A DNA stretch of 64,000 nt from Emergomyces orientalis (taxonomy: Eukaryota > Ascomycota > Eurotiomycetes > Onygenales > Ajellomycetaceae): NCBI GenBank assembly GCA_002110485.1, contig MOWL01000070.1, positions 496,001 through 560,000 of the forward strand. Reading direction: 5' to 3'. Under the pieces are notes generated by a model. It worked only from the letters and a program-made list of their open reading frames with translations. It had not been told where the DNA came from and made no database searches. Made by a program: the position numbers and the translations under genes. Positions 43,801-55,366 of the stretch are shown piece after piece (the stretch's first letter is position 1; each line of letters starts with the position of its first letter).

Positions 43801-45493
43801 GTATCAAGCTAGCCGGCGGAATGCCGAAGAAGAAGCCCGTTCCAGGATCTGTCCCTCCGTTGCCAGGTCACGAAAGCAATGCAAAGCCGGAAGTTGGTGG
43901 TGCGAATGAATCAGAAACTAATGCGGGAGAGGAGATTGAAGAGGGTGATGAAAGAGGACGACTGTTTGTCAAAGTCGTTGGAGTGAAAGATTTGGACTTG
44001 CCTTTGGCACGCGGTACGTATTCATATCACCTTGCATCGATGTGATTGGCTAATTTTAGTTCTAGGCGAACGGTTCAATTTTGCCCTAACTCTTGATAAT
44101 GGCCTCCACTGTGTAACGACGTCATGGCTTGAACTTGGCAAGTCTGCGCCTATCGGCCAGGAGTTTGAATTGGTTGTTTTGAGCGAGCTCGAGTTCCAGC
44201 TGACCCTGCAAATGAAAATGGAAGAGCCCAAAGTTAAGCCCAACCAATCTGTCGTCTCGTCGCCTGGGAAATCAGCAAAATCGCACAAGAGTTCAACTTT
44301 CAGTCGCGTATTTGCGTCTCCCAAGAAGCGAAAGGAGTTGGAACTGAGGCAACAATTGGAAGCCCAGCAGCTCAAACAGCAGAAAGCCGAAGAAAAGGCT
44401 TTGGCTGAGAAAAAGAACCCATGGGACGCGCTTAGACCTCTGGTTGCCAGCGATGGTAGCTTTGCTCGTGCTTACGTTTCTCTAAGTGATTATGAGAAAG
44501 CAGCTTTTGGAAGGCCGCTGACTGTGGACGTAACTTGTTTCAATGAATGGGCTACTGACCCGGTAAATAATTCGAAAAACAAGAGATCCATGGCTTATTC
44601 TGCAGGCTCTGGGATGCAACAACGCCCCCCGTACCAGATTGGCAGTTTGGAGCTTCAGCTACTCTATATCCCAAAACCTAAAGGAGCCACGGATGAGGAC
44701 ATGCCAAAGAGTATGAATGCTTGCATTCGGGAGATGCGGGAAGCCGATAATACCGCTGCGAGGTCATGGGAGGGGTTTTTGTCCCAGCAGGGTGGAGATT
44801 GCCCGGTATGTTTTACTTTTTAGATTTTTCGTTTGTTTTGTGAGATTTTCGGCTAATATGTGGTTTTGCTAGTACTGGCGTCGACGTTACTTTAAACTTC
44901 AAGGGTCAAAGCTTACCGCTTACCACGAAACTACTCGGCAACCCCGTGCTACCATCAATTTGGCAAAAGCATCTAAACTCATTGACGACAAGTCTACATT
45001 GACCCAGAAAGAAACGTCGGGGAAAGGTGGTCGCCGACGTAAATCAGCCTTTGCAGAGGAAGAAGAGGGCTACATGTTCGTAGAAGAAGGTTTCCGCATA
45101 CGATTCGGAAATGGCGAAATAATTGATTTCTACGCTGACAGTGCCCTGGAGAAGGAAGGCTGGATGAAAGTCCTCGCCGAGATTGTTGGGAAAGGATACG
45201 CAGCCGGAGCTGGTGGACAGCCCAAGGCGTGGACGGAGCTTGTTCTTAAGCGGGAACGCAGCATTGCTGCCAAAATTGAGGCGGCTGATCGCGGCATAGG
45301 GCAAGGCATTTCTCATCCACCGCCGACTCCTATGAAGGATCAGTTTGGTCCACCGTTGGCCAAGTCGTCTGCACCTACGCCTGCTCCTGCCCCTGCCCCA
45401 GCGCCAAAACCCAAACACCAGCATAACCTTTCGCAGCCTGAGGTTGGGAAGCATGGTTCTCGTCATCAGAAGACGCGTTCGTTGATCTTCTAA
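40833..45493 (+). CDS. BUD4: Anillin-like bud-site/septation protein Bud4
   Basis: Four exons, 40833-40916, 40971-44013, 44066-44805 and 44873-45493, give 1,495 residues. The exon 3 acceptor CTAG at 44064-44065 was preferred over the TTTTAG just upstream because it gives PLARGERFNFALTLDNG with the family spacing. The first 1,000 residues are Ser/Pro/Asp-rich and disordered, with many SP/TP sites suited to cyclin-dependent kinase control. An anillin-homology region starts near residue 1,025 (GRLFVKVVGVKDLDL, then LHCVTTSWLELG). A C-terminal PH domain begins at about 1,285 with CPYWRRRYFKLQGSKL and ends before a Pro/Ala-rich tail. Bud4 scaffolds septins and the septation machinery at the cell cortex. 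Confidence 0.92.
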
Positions 45494-46457
45494 TGGTCTG
45501 ACCTTCTATTTTTTTTTTTTTTTTGCTTGATTTCATCTGCCTTTCGTTTCAACTGTTTTCTCATGCTGGCCCTGAGTTTACCTGATTTTCTTATTATCGT
45601 GTTTTTTAGTGTTTTTCTCGCTCTTCACTACATGTCTGCTCATTGTTTTTTCATTTGTTGTCTTCTCTTTTTTGAGATATCTTGACTCCCTGGGAGGACA
45701 CACGTCCTTCTCCTGTTCTCTTTTTTTTCCAGTCAATATTCCGGATCCTTTCTTTTCTCTTTTGAAATATGTCCTTTAGCTGTCTTTCTCTTTTGTGTTT
45801 CCTTCCCCGCGTTTTACTTCCCCTTTCTGCTTGTCGATACTGGTTTGTTCAGCAACGAAGAAAAGATTGAAAATAACAACGCGAAATGTCAATAAGTGAG
45901 ATTTGAATGAGTATTATGACATCGCTTTTTGTTTTGCTTGAAATTTGAACCCTTTTTTAAATCCTTTCATACAACACACACACACACTGTTTTGCCTATT
46001 GGCTACTTTCCTGCTCTTGACTCTTTCTTTCTTTCTTTCTTTCTTTTTTTTGATTCTTTCATGTACTTCATTTCTTGTGTTGCGTCGTTCAACGGGTCTA
46101 TAATGTGGTGGGTGTGCGTGTGAGTGCCGTGGCCGACTTGATAACTGGTATGAAAATTTTTGCGTGTTGTAATTTGTTCTTAAATGTACTGTATTATGCT
46201 AAATAAATGCGAGAATTGTTAGTTTTTCAATAGCTGCTTTTTTAATCTATATTTCGCTATGGAGTGAAGGTGTGTAGTGGGCGCTGTCCTAGAGAAGGGA
46301 GGTTGTTGATGTAGTGAGCTGGACAGGGGATGATAGAGGGTAACCGAAACGAGTCTAGAGATTGTAATATACCAGGGGGGCGGTGCTCAAGGAATAAGTA
46401 TATGTACAGTATATATTTTTTTATTTCTTAGGGAAAGTGTAATTGTAAGGATTTTCC
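45494..46457. other. BUD4 3' flank, up to the transposon block
   Basis: About 960 bp, T/C-rich, with a (TTTC)n microsatellite near 46,023-46,044. It ends at the left 13-bp target-site duplication. No gene seen. Confidence 0.6.
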
Positions 46458-46470
46458 TATTGCACTGTTC
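46458..46470. repeat. Left target-site duplication of outer LINE
   Basis: TATTGCACTGTTC, repeated exactly at 59123-59135. The two copies bracket the whole 12.7-kb transposon block. Confidence 0.88.
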
Positions 46471-46622
46471 GGTTGATAATTAAAACAGAATATTATAATA
46501 TAGATTTAGCGCACTGAAACCTCATCAAAAATTATTTTGTTCTTCTACATCTAAATCGCGATCGTTTTCGTGCCGCAGAGGGTCTTGAAGGGCATCAGCT
46601 CGCTCACACACTCTCAAACACC

Positions 46623-46793
46623 ATGGTTGAGGCTGTGAGCGTGAGTGGTGGTGCAGGGAACGTGGGTGCGCGCGCGGCGCGACGCGTACCTGGAGCCGCG
46701 CAGGCAGGAGATGCAGCAACAAATGGTATAGCAGCAACACTGTGCATGATCACTGAGGCTCTTAGAGAGGGGGAGAAAGACAAGAAGATTAAT
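46623..46793 (+). pseudogene. 5' fragment of outer LINE ORF1
   Basis: ATG GTT GAG GC opens a frame of 57 codons that stops making sense where the antisense copy was inserted (after DKKIN). The same opening is found in the antisense copy at 52252 on the minus strand (MVEA, and further on AATLNKITEALRE against AATLCMITEALRE here). The frame resumes at 52,392. This piece is very CpG-rich (GCGCGCGCGGCGCGACGCG), unlike the rest of the element. Confidence 0.8.
46781..46793. repeat. Left target-site duplication of antisense LINE
   Basis: CAAGAAGATTAAT, identical to 52379-52391. Joining the outer element through one copy restores the outer ORF1 frame (DKKIN followed by KKELLYIQRAL). Confidence 0.93.
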
Positions 46794-49700
46794 TATTATT
46801 ATTATTATTTCTACACCACTTGATCCCGAGGATATGTGGGGAGGCAGCTAGTATACAAAGTGAGAAAAATCTTGGGCTATCTAGTATAGCTCTGGCCTAA
46901 AAACCCTCTGAACAGCAAATCTATTCAACATTTGTAATTGCTTCAAGTACTGCAGAGCAGCTCCTGCTGCTCTTAGAGAAGATAATGCATAGCATCATGA
47001 AAAGACAAGAAAATTCTCTATATTATCATCACTTCTGTCTGAACATAAGAAAGACTTCTAATGAATGTGATATCTCATGCTGTGTGTCTGTCACTCATTG
47101 CGCAGACTTCAATGTTCTGAAGTGCTTGTAGCATGCAGATCACTCAACTCTGTGCTTGTGATGCATCTGATTGCTCAACTTCATGCTTGCAGTGTGTCAG
47201 TTCATTCAGATTCACACTTCAAGCTCATTATTTTCTGATAGAGTCTTGCTCTTCGCGCTCTTCACTCTCTGATATATATCAGCTGTGTTTCTTAGTTATA
47301 CTGTGTATCTCATTCCGCTCTTCTCTCACTTAACACCTTGGCTAGAGAGAACTGTCTGAGAATGTTCTATTTAAATTATCACTTGATAAATCTGTGCAGT
47401 TCTTTCTTAATGTTCAGTAATCACTTCTTATTCACTCTGCTCTTCTGCTTCAGCTCCGCCCATTTCTCACTGAATTGTGTACAGTGTATCATCACATACA
47501 GCACCATTTCATGCTCATATCCACATGGACATTTTGATGTGGGGAAGTCAGGAACTCTTCTTCTGTGAAGAAACACTGCAAGGCCTGTCTTGCTGATACA
47601 CAGCTGAACTATCAATGAGCTTCAGGCCTTGCTCAGACTCTCATGCCATCTTAGTAGCTCTACATCTGAGAGTCTGTCAAACAGTTCTTCTCATGATATT
47701 GTGTGTGCTCTTCATCTGTTTTATTATTTTATCATTGTCTTCTCCCTTACTCATCTCTTGAAAACTCAGTTATGTACACTGTTTTCTTATCTTTTCTGCT
47801 TTTTCAGTTGCTTTGTCTGTCTCACTCAATTTACACTCCACCTCTGCTGCATGCTCATTGAGTGCAGTACTGTCTTCATTGACTGTATTTCTCTGTTATT
47901 TCTTCTGTGAAGTCTGACTCTGACCTGCACACATACCTGTTTTATCTGCTTCATGATTCCTGACTTCTTAAGCTGCTCAGTTGCTCTGACCATCACACTG
48001 TCTAGATGTATTTTCAGAGGCAGTGTGGCTGTCTCCGCCTCCAGTGAGATGATTGGAGTAGCTCTGTAGACCTCTGCAATAATCTGTAGGCATTTATTTT
48101 GAATTTTCTCCAGGCTGGCTAGCAGCTGGCGTTGATGTCGCGGTTCATGTTGTGTCGCCTGTGGTTGATGCCATGCCAGCGCTCCGTATTCTATTGCGGG
48201 CCTTATCACTGCATTGTAGACCCTCCGGGCATGCTGCAGTGGCAGGCCCCAGGTTGACTGTGTTGTCTGAGTTAGGGCATCCATCTGTGATTTCGCTCTG
48301 CCTATCATCTTACTGACATGGCTACGCCACCTCAGCTTAGGGTCAAGTCAGATGCCTAGCACCTGCATCTCCCTCTGTGGCTTGATCACTTGCTGTGGCA
48401 ATTGCAGTGAGTGTTCTAGATTGAATCTAGTTCTTGTTCTGGTAAAGTGCATGAGCTCATACTTCTGTGATGCAAAGATTGTTTCATGTCTGCTCATTCA
48501 AAGCTCACAGCTGGCATGAATCTGTGCCAGATGCGCACAATTCACTTCAATTGAGTCATCATATGCTAGAATGTTCACATTGTCTACAAATTCTATGCAG
48601 CTGACAGACTCACTTTATAATGTACATATTCTGAGCAACTTCTCATTGTAGAATAAGAATAGAATGAGTGACAAGAGTGATCTCTGTGAAATATCTGCAT
48701 TCATCTCAAAAACTTCAGTTTTCTACTTATTAAATACTAGTGTTGCCTTGTATCTCTGCATGAATGAGTTGATTTATTCAGTCAGCTGTCTGAGCAGTTC
48801 TCTTTTTCTTACAATGTGCACTAGACAATTTCTGAGCACTCTGTCATAGATCTCTGAAATGTTCAGTGACAGCACTGAGATCACTGCTCTCTGCTTCTCT
48901 CACACTGCAAATCTGTGTCAGTAACAGAGCAATTGCTGTTTCTGTAAAGTGATCTTCTCACATTCTCATTTACTGAGCTGATAGCATTTCATGTTTCTCT
49001 GTCAGAGATCTTATTTTCTTGGCTGTTACAGTTTCTACAATTTTATCTAAAGTGTCAAGTAGTGCAATCAGTCTTCAGGCTTTCACTTCACTGTAGTTCT
49101 TCTTTTCTGGCTTCTTGAGCATCACTGTGCGCGCTGTTTTGAATATCTGTGAGTAGTACTTTCAATGCCAGCAGGCCTGTGTAAGCTCAGTTATTGCTGT
49201 GATGAACCTTGAGCCTAGCATTTTGAGAAAGCAGTTGAGAATGCTGTTGACACTCAGAGTCTTGTCATTCAGAAGTCTAGCAATCAGTGCTGTCATGGCC
49301 TTCTCTGTGAGCACTACCATGTCAGTCACACTCTGCAGCTGTGTTTTCATGTTCATGTCATCTTCTCTTGCTGTTAAAGGCTCTGGGAAGAACCGCGCCC
49401 ATAGTAGTTCAGTCTTGTCCTGAAATGCAGTGACTTGTGCCTTGGTTTCACTCAAGGTCTCTGGCATTTCTCTAAGTGATGGCAGTCTTGCCAGTTGCTT
49501 GGTCTTGTTGGTGTGTGTGCGACCCCACTTTGCCAGCTTCCAGAGCAGTTTAGAATTCATGTCAGCACTGTTCATTAGATCATGAAAGCTGACAGTCTTG
49601 ATCAGCTTTATTTTCTTATTTCATCTGTTGTGAGTATGTCTTCTTTTCTTCTCAGTGCTGTCTGCATCTCTCATGGTTCTCTTGTACTCACTCACTGCCT

Positions 49701-50899
49701 GTGTCACTCTGTTGGACCACCATGAGCGACTCTGCTTGCAGATGCATGTGCATTTAGCATGTTTCTCTGCTAGCTCATTGATAAATTCACTTAGATAGTT
49801 TGCATAGCAATCAATCTCTGCTGTTGAGTCAAAGCTGTTGTAATATTGTAGCTCTTGGCAGTTCTTTTGCAGCTGCTGTATATTCACTTGCCGCCAGTTG
49901 CGTTTTTCTCTTAGTACCACAGGTATGTTGATGACTAACTTAGTGATCACTAGTAGATAATCTGATGTTATATTCACCTTGTGTGTGACTCAGCATTTCA
50001 GTACCCCTGCACTCAGGTTCTCTGAGAGAAAGATTAGATTCAAGATAATACTGATACTTCTGTGATTCTGCCATGTAATCTCTCTTCATGATGTTGTCAG
50101 CTGCAATTCAAGAGCATTCATCTGTGCTATGAGCTCTCATGCCAGATCAAAGTTCTGTCTCACTCGCTCATCTCCTCACTTTGAGTGATGCATATTGAAG
50201 TCTCTTAGTATCACTATCTCCATCTGCTGCACTTCTGCACTCTGACTTTGTACTTGTTATGTGTCTGCACCCTGATCTCGCGCTTGTAGCGCACTTGTGT
50301 CTGAGTCTTGTGCTTGTTGTGCACATCATCTCTGAGTTCATGCTGGTAGCAAGGCCTTGGCCTCCTCCACCACTGCTTGTAGCTCAAGGATGGGGGAACT
50401 CTCTGGCACAGTTGTGTAGCTGCCTGGTGAAGCAGTGTAGACATTGAGCATTAGTAGTGATTCTCTTACTGTGTTCACAGTGAGCAATGTCATGAATTCT
50501 GTAATAACTCTGACATTTCATGCTGTTGCCTTCAGTCTTTTGTTGATGAGAAAGCTCACCCTGGTCTTCTTGATCTGCATGCCTGTCTGCCAGAATTCAC
50601 AGTTGACTGAACATGTTGTACCCCTTCCAGATTCTCTCTGCATTCATGATTTCTGCAGTGTGATGATGTCATAGTTTAATGTTATTTCAGACTTGGTCAG
50701 TAATGCATTCATCATCTTGTCTGAGTTATGCACATTGTATTGTAGTATATGAACTTGCTCACTCATGGTTCACCCATGTCTTGGTCCTGCGTGGAGTCTG
50801 GTCGCGCTGGGCATGCATAGTCACTGAGCAAGCTCTGTTGCTGCATACCAGCTCTTGCTATATTCATGAGTCTGTTAATCTTGTGCTGAACAATCAGAG

Positions 50900-50912
50900 A
50901 GTTCTCTTCTGT
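50900..50912. repeat. Left target-site duplication of 124-bp insertion
   Basis: AGTTCTCTTCTGT, repeated exactly at 51037-51049. Confidence 0.88.
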
Positions 50913-51036
50913 TATTATTATTATTATTATTCTTCAATTATAGATATATATGCAGTCAGAGACTATGATATCTACCTGAGACTCAAAGAGTCTCAGGATT
51001 TTTCTAACTTTAAAACTAATTACTATACATTTTTTC
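50913..51036 (-). mobile_element. 124-bp orphan 3' end of second LINE family
   Basis: Minus-strand insertion consisting only of the terminal 3' segment and the ATA-rich tail (TATTATTATT at the left end). Apart from tail length it differs from the end of the 1,497-bp element at 53618 by one base (AAAACT against AACACT). It contains the perfect stem-loop described separately. It is an extreme 5' truncation, as expected from target-primed reverse transcription. Confidence 0.9.
50975..50997. repeat. Perfect 10-bp stem with AAA loop
   Basis: CCTGAGACTC, then AAA, then GAGTCTCAGG. The arms are exact reverse complements. It lies about 60 bp from the tail of the 124-bp LINE end and is identical to 53677-53699. 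Confidence 0.95.
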
Positions 51037-51049
51037 AGTTCTCTTCTGT
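51037..51049. repeat. Right target-site duplication of 124-bp insertion
   Basis: Exact copy of 50900-50912. Confidence 0.88.
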
Positions 51050-52378
51050 AGTTCTGCTATGTTTTCTGAGAGTGATTCAACTCTTTCTATCTGATGTTTG
51101 CATCACAAAGTGTCTTGATCAGTTCTTAAGAGTCTTCTTGATCAGTGAAACTGCAGTCTGTCATTCAGAGTATCTTGCAGATTATGCTGAATAATCTTCT
51201 TCATAGTTACAGTAGACTGTCTTCTTTTCTTTCAGTGCTGTGAGACAGGTCTTGTCCATGTGTCTCTCTGCTGCACAGTGCCCACAGATATCACCCTTGC
51301 AGCAGAATCTGGCTATGTGTCCATATTGCTGGCAGCTGTAGCATTGGGTGACCTGAGCCTCTCTGTGAAAGATTTCAATTATGCAGAATTCATTCTTCAG
51401 AATGATGCCATTCTTCACAAGCGTGTTTGCCTGCTGCAGTGTGGCTACATGTAGAATAATGCTTCCATGAGGCTGCTGCTGTTTAGCTAGTCACTTTGTG
51501 ACCCTGTGAATGAGTACTCTGCATTTAAAAGATGAGTTCTGCTTGTAGACATTCTTCACTACTTTATCTGAGCTAATTCAGCTAATGATACTGATAGATG
51601 CATTTTTAATCAATACTGCATACATTTTCTTTCTCATATGTATCTTGTTATTTTATTTCTTCACTTATTCATTACTTTTTGTCAGCTCAGTCTTCATGCT
51701 GGAGTTGTCTGTAATCAGAATCAGATTATCACTAGATATGTATCTTGCTGCAACTATAATATCAGTGATTATATTTTTAATAATTTCATTTATCTTTCTC
51801 ATAATGATCTCTGAGATGTATTTCTTCACTGACAGTGTATCACAGTTGTGATGAGATACTACAATCTCTCTAAGTATATATTTTATCACAATTTTGTCTG
51901 AAGACTCTTCACTGGCTGTCACATGTGCTTATAAGAGTCTACAGTTCAGCATGTTATATCTTTCATTCTGTTGAAATGTGCTAGTAGCACTTTTCAGTCT
52001 CTCTAGTATTCTATTTAGTAAATTGTTCTTGAACTCTTTCATGACTCTCAGAATCTGCTGAATATACTGTAATTTCTTCTTGTTTATTTTCTTGTCTCTC
52101 TCTCTCTCTCTAAGAGCTTCAGTGATTTTGTTAAGTGTTGCAGCTATTTCTTCTGCAGCTTTTTTATTTCTCTGTTCTGCTTCTGATGCATGTCATATCA
52201 CATGCGTGCCCACCCCCCTCTCAACCACACCCACGCCAGCTGCCTCAACCATGGTGATTGAGGGTGTATGAGCGTGTAGGTGTAATTGGCAGCCCTTTAT
52301 GACCTGGTTAGAATCGCGATATAGCTTTAAAAAAAAAAAAGTTTTTGTTGAGGTCTGAAATTTTTTCAAATCAAATTT

Positions 52379-52391
52379 CAAGAAGATTAAT
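52379..52391. repeat. Right target-site duplication of antisense LINE
   Basis: Exact copy of 46781-46793 (CAAGAAGATTAAT), at the 5' end of the antisense element and the point where the outer element resumes. Confidence 0.93.
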
Positions 52392-53603
52392 AAGAAAGAA
52401 TTACTGTATATTCAGAGAGCTCTGAAGGCAGTGAATGAGCTCAAGAAGAACCTGCTTAACAACATGTTAAAGAAGCTAGAGAACGCTACAAGCACATCAC
52501 AGCAGAATAAAAAATATAACATGCTGAACAGTGAGACCTCATGAGCACACATAGCAGCCAATGAAGGGCCGCCAGTAAAAATAGTAACTAAGTATGTATT
52601 GAGAGAGGTGGTGATATCTCAACACAACTGTGATGCACTGGCAGTGAAGAAGCACACCTCAGAGGCCATTGTTAAAAAGATGAATGAAGCTATCAAAGAT
52701 ATCACTACTGGCACAGTGATGACAGCAAGATACATGCCCAGCAGAGACCTGATTCTTGTCATGAATACACTCAGTACAAAGACTGAATTGGTGAAAAGCA
52801 GTGAATGAGTGAAAAAATAAGAAAATAAGACATATATAAGAAAGAAAATGTATACAGTACTGATCAAGAGTGCTTCACTCAAGACCATTAGCTGGGACAA
52901 ACCAGAGAAAGCAGTGAATGATGTGTACAAGCAGAATCTATTACTGAGATGCAAGATGCTCATTCACAAAATAATAAAGTGTCTAGCTAAGTAACAGAAA
53001 CTGCATGAAAGCATCATTATACATGTAACAACATCACAACAGGCAAATACTCTAGTGAAAAGTGGTATTATCTTGAAGAATGAGTTCTGCATGATTGAAA
53101 TCTTTCATAGAGAGGCTCAAGTCACTCAGTGCTACAGCTGTCAGTGATATGGGCACATAGCTAGATTTTGTTGAAAAGGGGATGTCTGTGAACACTGTGC
53201 AGTGAAGAGACACACAGACAAGAGCTGCACAGCACTGTTAGAGAGAAAAAAGATAGTCTGCTGCAACTGTGAAGAGACACACCCAGCATGAGCAGCAAAC
53301 TGCCCAGAACGGCGCGCAGCAGTGAAACTAGCTAAAGAGGTGCTCAGGAACCGGCTGCAACACTTTGTGATACAGATCTCTGATGAGAAAGACTGAATCA
53401 CACTCAGAAAACATGACAGAATCACAGACAAGAAAACACAGAGTAGTCAGTGAAGAGTGAGAAGATTCACTGATATATTCAGAGCAGATACACAATAGAA
53501 AAACTCTTTAAATGAGTATATACACTTCACATAATTGATTGACATGCAGGATCAGAATACAGGTGAACAATGAGTGAACAACTTCATATACTGCAATACA
53601 ATG

Positions 53604-53617
53604 TGCACAACTCAAGT
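53604..53617. repeat. Left target-site duplication of 1,497-bp LINE
   Basis: TGCACAACTCAAGT, repeated exactly at 55115-55128. Confidence 0.93.
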
Positions 53618-53676
53618 TATTATTATTATTATTCTTCAATTATAGATATATATGCAGTCAGAGACTATGATATCTA

Positions 53677-53699
53677 CCTGAGACTCAAAGAGTCTCAGG
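53677..53699. repeat. Perfect 10-bp stem with AAA loop (second copy)
   Basis: Same sequence as 50975-50997, in the 3' untranslated segment of the 1,497-bp element. Confidence 0.95.
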
Positions 53700-54018
53700 A
53701 TTTTTCTAACTTTAACACTAATTACTATACATTTTTTCTTCAAACAAATAGCACTTGCAATACTTGAATTCCAGCCCAGAATAGTCAGCAAATTGATTTT
53801 TCTTTTTTTTATTTATTTATTTATAAATATCTTTGAAGATTATTTATATTCTCTTTTTTTCATATAATTTTCAAGTGATTACAAAGAAAATAAATTAATG
53901 ATAGACAAAATAACTCATGACATGAATACAAAGGAAATAAAAGACAGACTCTAACACAAAAGAAATAGTGAGATATTATATAATATCTAGCAGTTTTTAT
54001 AAAGAATATTTCAGATTC

Positions 54019-55114
54019 TCATTCATTTATATTTTCATCTTTGAAATAGAATTGATTTCTAGTAGCTATTTGAGTTTCATTGAGAAAATCAATTAAATAT
54101 TGACTGTCTATTTCAGTTGAAAATAGTAGTTTCATATTCATTTCTCTCAGCTTATATTTATATCTCAGTTCAGCTCTAAGTTCTTGATTTAATGAGCAAT
54201 TCATTAAGATATGTTCTGGGTCTTCAAGAAAGTCACAATATTCACAATTTTCACTTTCAATATCAGATATTCTTTTCAAATAAGATTTGAAATAGCCATG
54301 ACCTAGTTTCAATTGAATGATTGAGGAGAAAAGCTTCTTCTTGCACTTAATAGAGCATGATTTCCATTTAGGTTTAGTTTCAAATCTAAGATAGTGAGGA
54401 CTTTTTCTTTGTTTTTCCCATATTTTATGCCATTTTTCTAAGCAATTCTCTTTTATCTTTCTTTTAATAAAAGACCATGAAACTATTTTTGAACTTGCAA
54501 TATTTAGTTCTGTTCCTTTCTTTGCTGCTTCATCAGCAAGCTCATTTCCATGTATATTTATATGAGCAGGAACCCAGCTCAGATATATCTTTGTCTTATA
54601 TTTTAATTGAATTCTTTTGCATATCTTTAGAATTACTTCTATATTCATTTGACCATTATGAATTTCATTTTTTTGAATTCTTTTCAAAGCTGCTTGACTA
54701 TCTGAAAAAATCCATGCTTCTTTCATATCTTTTCTTTTTGAAGCTTTTATTTCTATCAGTTTAAAAGCTTTCATAATAGCATATAATTCAGCATCAAATA
54801 CTTCACATTCATTTCCAATATTCCATGAATCTGATGTATATTTGTAATTATCTTCTGTATATGCTATTCCAGCTCCTAGGCCTTTATTTTCATTCATTGA
54901 ACCATCTGAATAGATTAGAATTGACTTTTTAAAATCAATTTTCTCTATTATTCTTCTATGATTCTCAGCTTCTTCTGGTTTTGATAATGCGCTTATTTCA
55001 ATTGAAATCATTGAGCCTAGTTTTTCTTTCCATGGATATAGCTTTTTGTGTTCAATCTTTTCAATATTTAATGAGGAGAACTCATTTTTAATCATTGAGC
55101 ATACTCTATATAGT
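54019..55114 (-). pseudogene. Intact-frame ORF2 C-terminal fragment with RNase H domain
   Basis: About 365 codons without a stop. An RNase H domain is clear: IYSDGSMNENKGLGAGIAY (first Asp), EVFDAELYAIMKAF (Glu), WIFSDSQAALKRI (second Asp) and WVPAHINIHGNELADEAAK (His and final Asp), so the catalytic set is complete. A C-terminal zinc motif follows (CEYCDFLEDPEHILMNC). The reverse transcriptase and endonuclease are missing because of 5' truncation. Unlikely to be expressed as a functional protein; listed as a truncated retrotransposon gene. Confidence 0.88.
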
Positions 55115-55128
55115 TGCACAACTCAAGT
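55115..55128. repeat. Right target-site duplication of 1,497-bp LINE
   Basis: Exact copy of 53604-53617. Confidence 0.93.
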
Positions 55129-55366
55129 AAAGTGATGAATGTGTTACTGATCAAGCCTGAAACAGCATTAAACTACAATATTATTGCACTACAAGAGTCA
55201 TGGATGCATAAGAGAGCTGGCAGTGGCACAACATATTCAATTAACTGTGATTTTTGACAGACAGACATGCAAAATAAGAAGGCTAGAGTGAGATTTCTCA
55301 TTAATAAAAGACTGACAGCAGAGACATGAGAGGTCAGAGCAGTAACAAAATACATAATACTGTTAA

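Larger units (their letters stand above)
46794..52378 (-). mobile_element. Antisense, near full-length copy of the same LINE family
   Basis: It reads right to left: a leader from 52378, ORF1 ATG at 52252, a helical region (about 51,922-51,665), CCHC knuckles near 51,340-51,240 (CYSCQQYGHIARFC and CGHCAAERHMDKTC), then ORF2 with endonuclease, reverse transcriptase and C-terminal parts (for example 49,575-49,162, 48,308-47,826 and 47,615-47,421, the last with CPCGYEHE). It ends in a tail of ATA units next to 46794. Without the 124-bp insertion it is about 5.45 kb. ORF2 is broken by many stops, mostly TGA. The reverse transcriptase active site reads FVDN instead of FVDD, so it could not be active. 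It matches the outer copy along its length in opposite orientation. Confidence 0.9.
53618..55114 (-). mobile_element. 5'-truncated LINE of a second, younger family
   Basis: A 1,497-bp minus-strand insertion with 14-bp target duplications. From right to left: truncated ORF2 C-terminal part, about 400 bp of 3' untranslated sequence including the stem-loop, then an ATA-rich tail at 53618. Base composition is AT-rich, and the open frame has no stops, unlike its surroundings. The first codons of the open frame (55119-55115) come from the target duplication, showing that truncation occurred on insertion. It is a different family from the outer element, since it carries an RNase H domain and its 3' end does not match. 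Confidence 0.92.

Noticed and set aside
50679..51194. ORF with a run of six tyrosines and a shared SSIIDIYAVRDYDIYLR stretch, also at 53570-53767
   Set aside because: The shared peptide is the antisense translation of the LINE 3' end and its ATA-rich tail, not a protein family.
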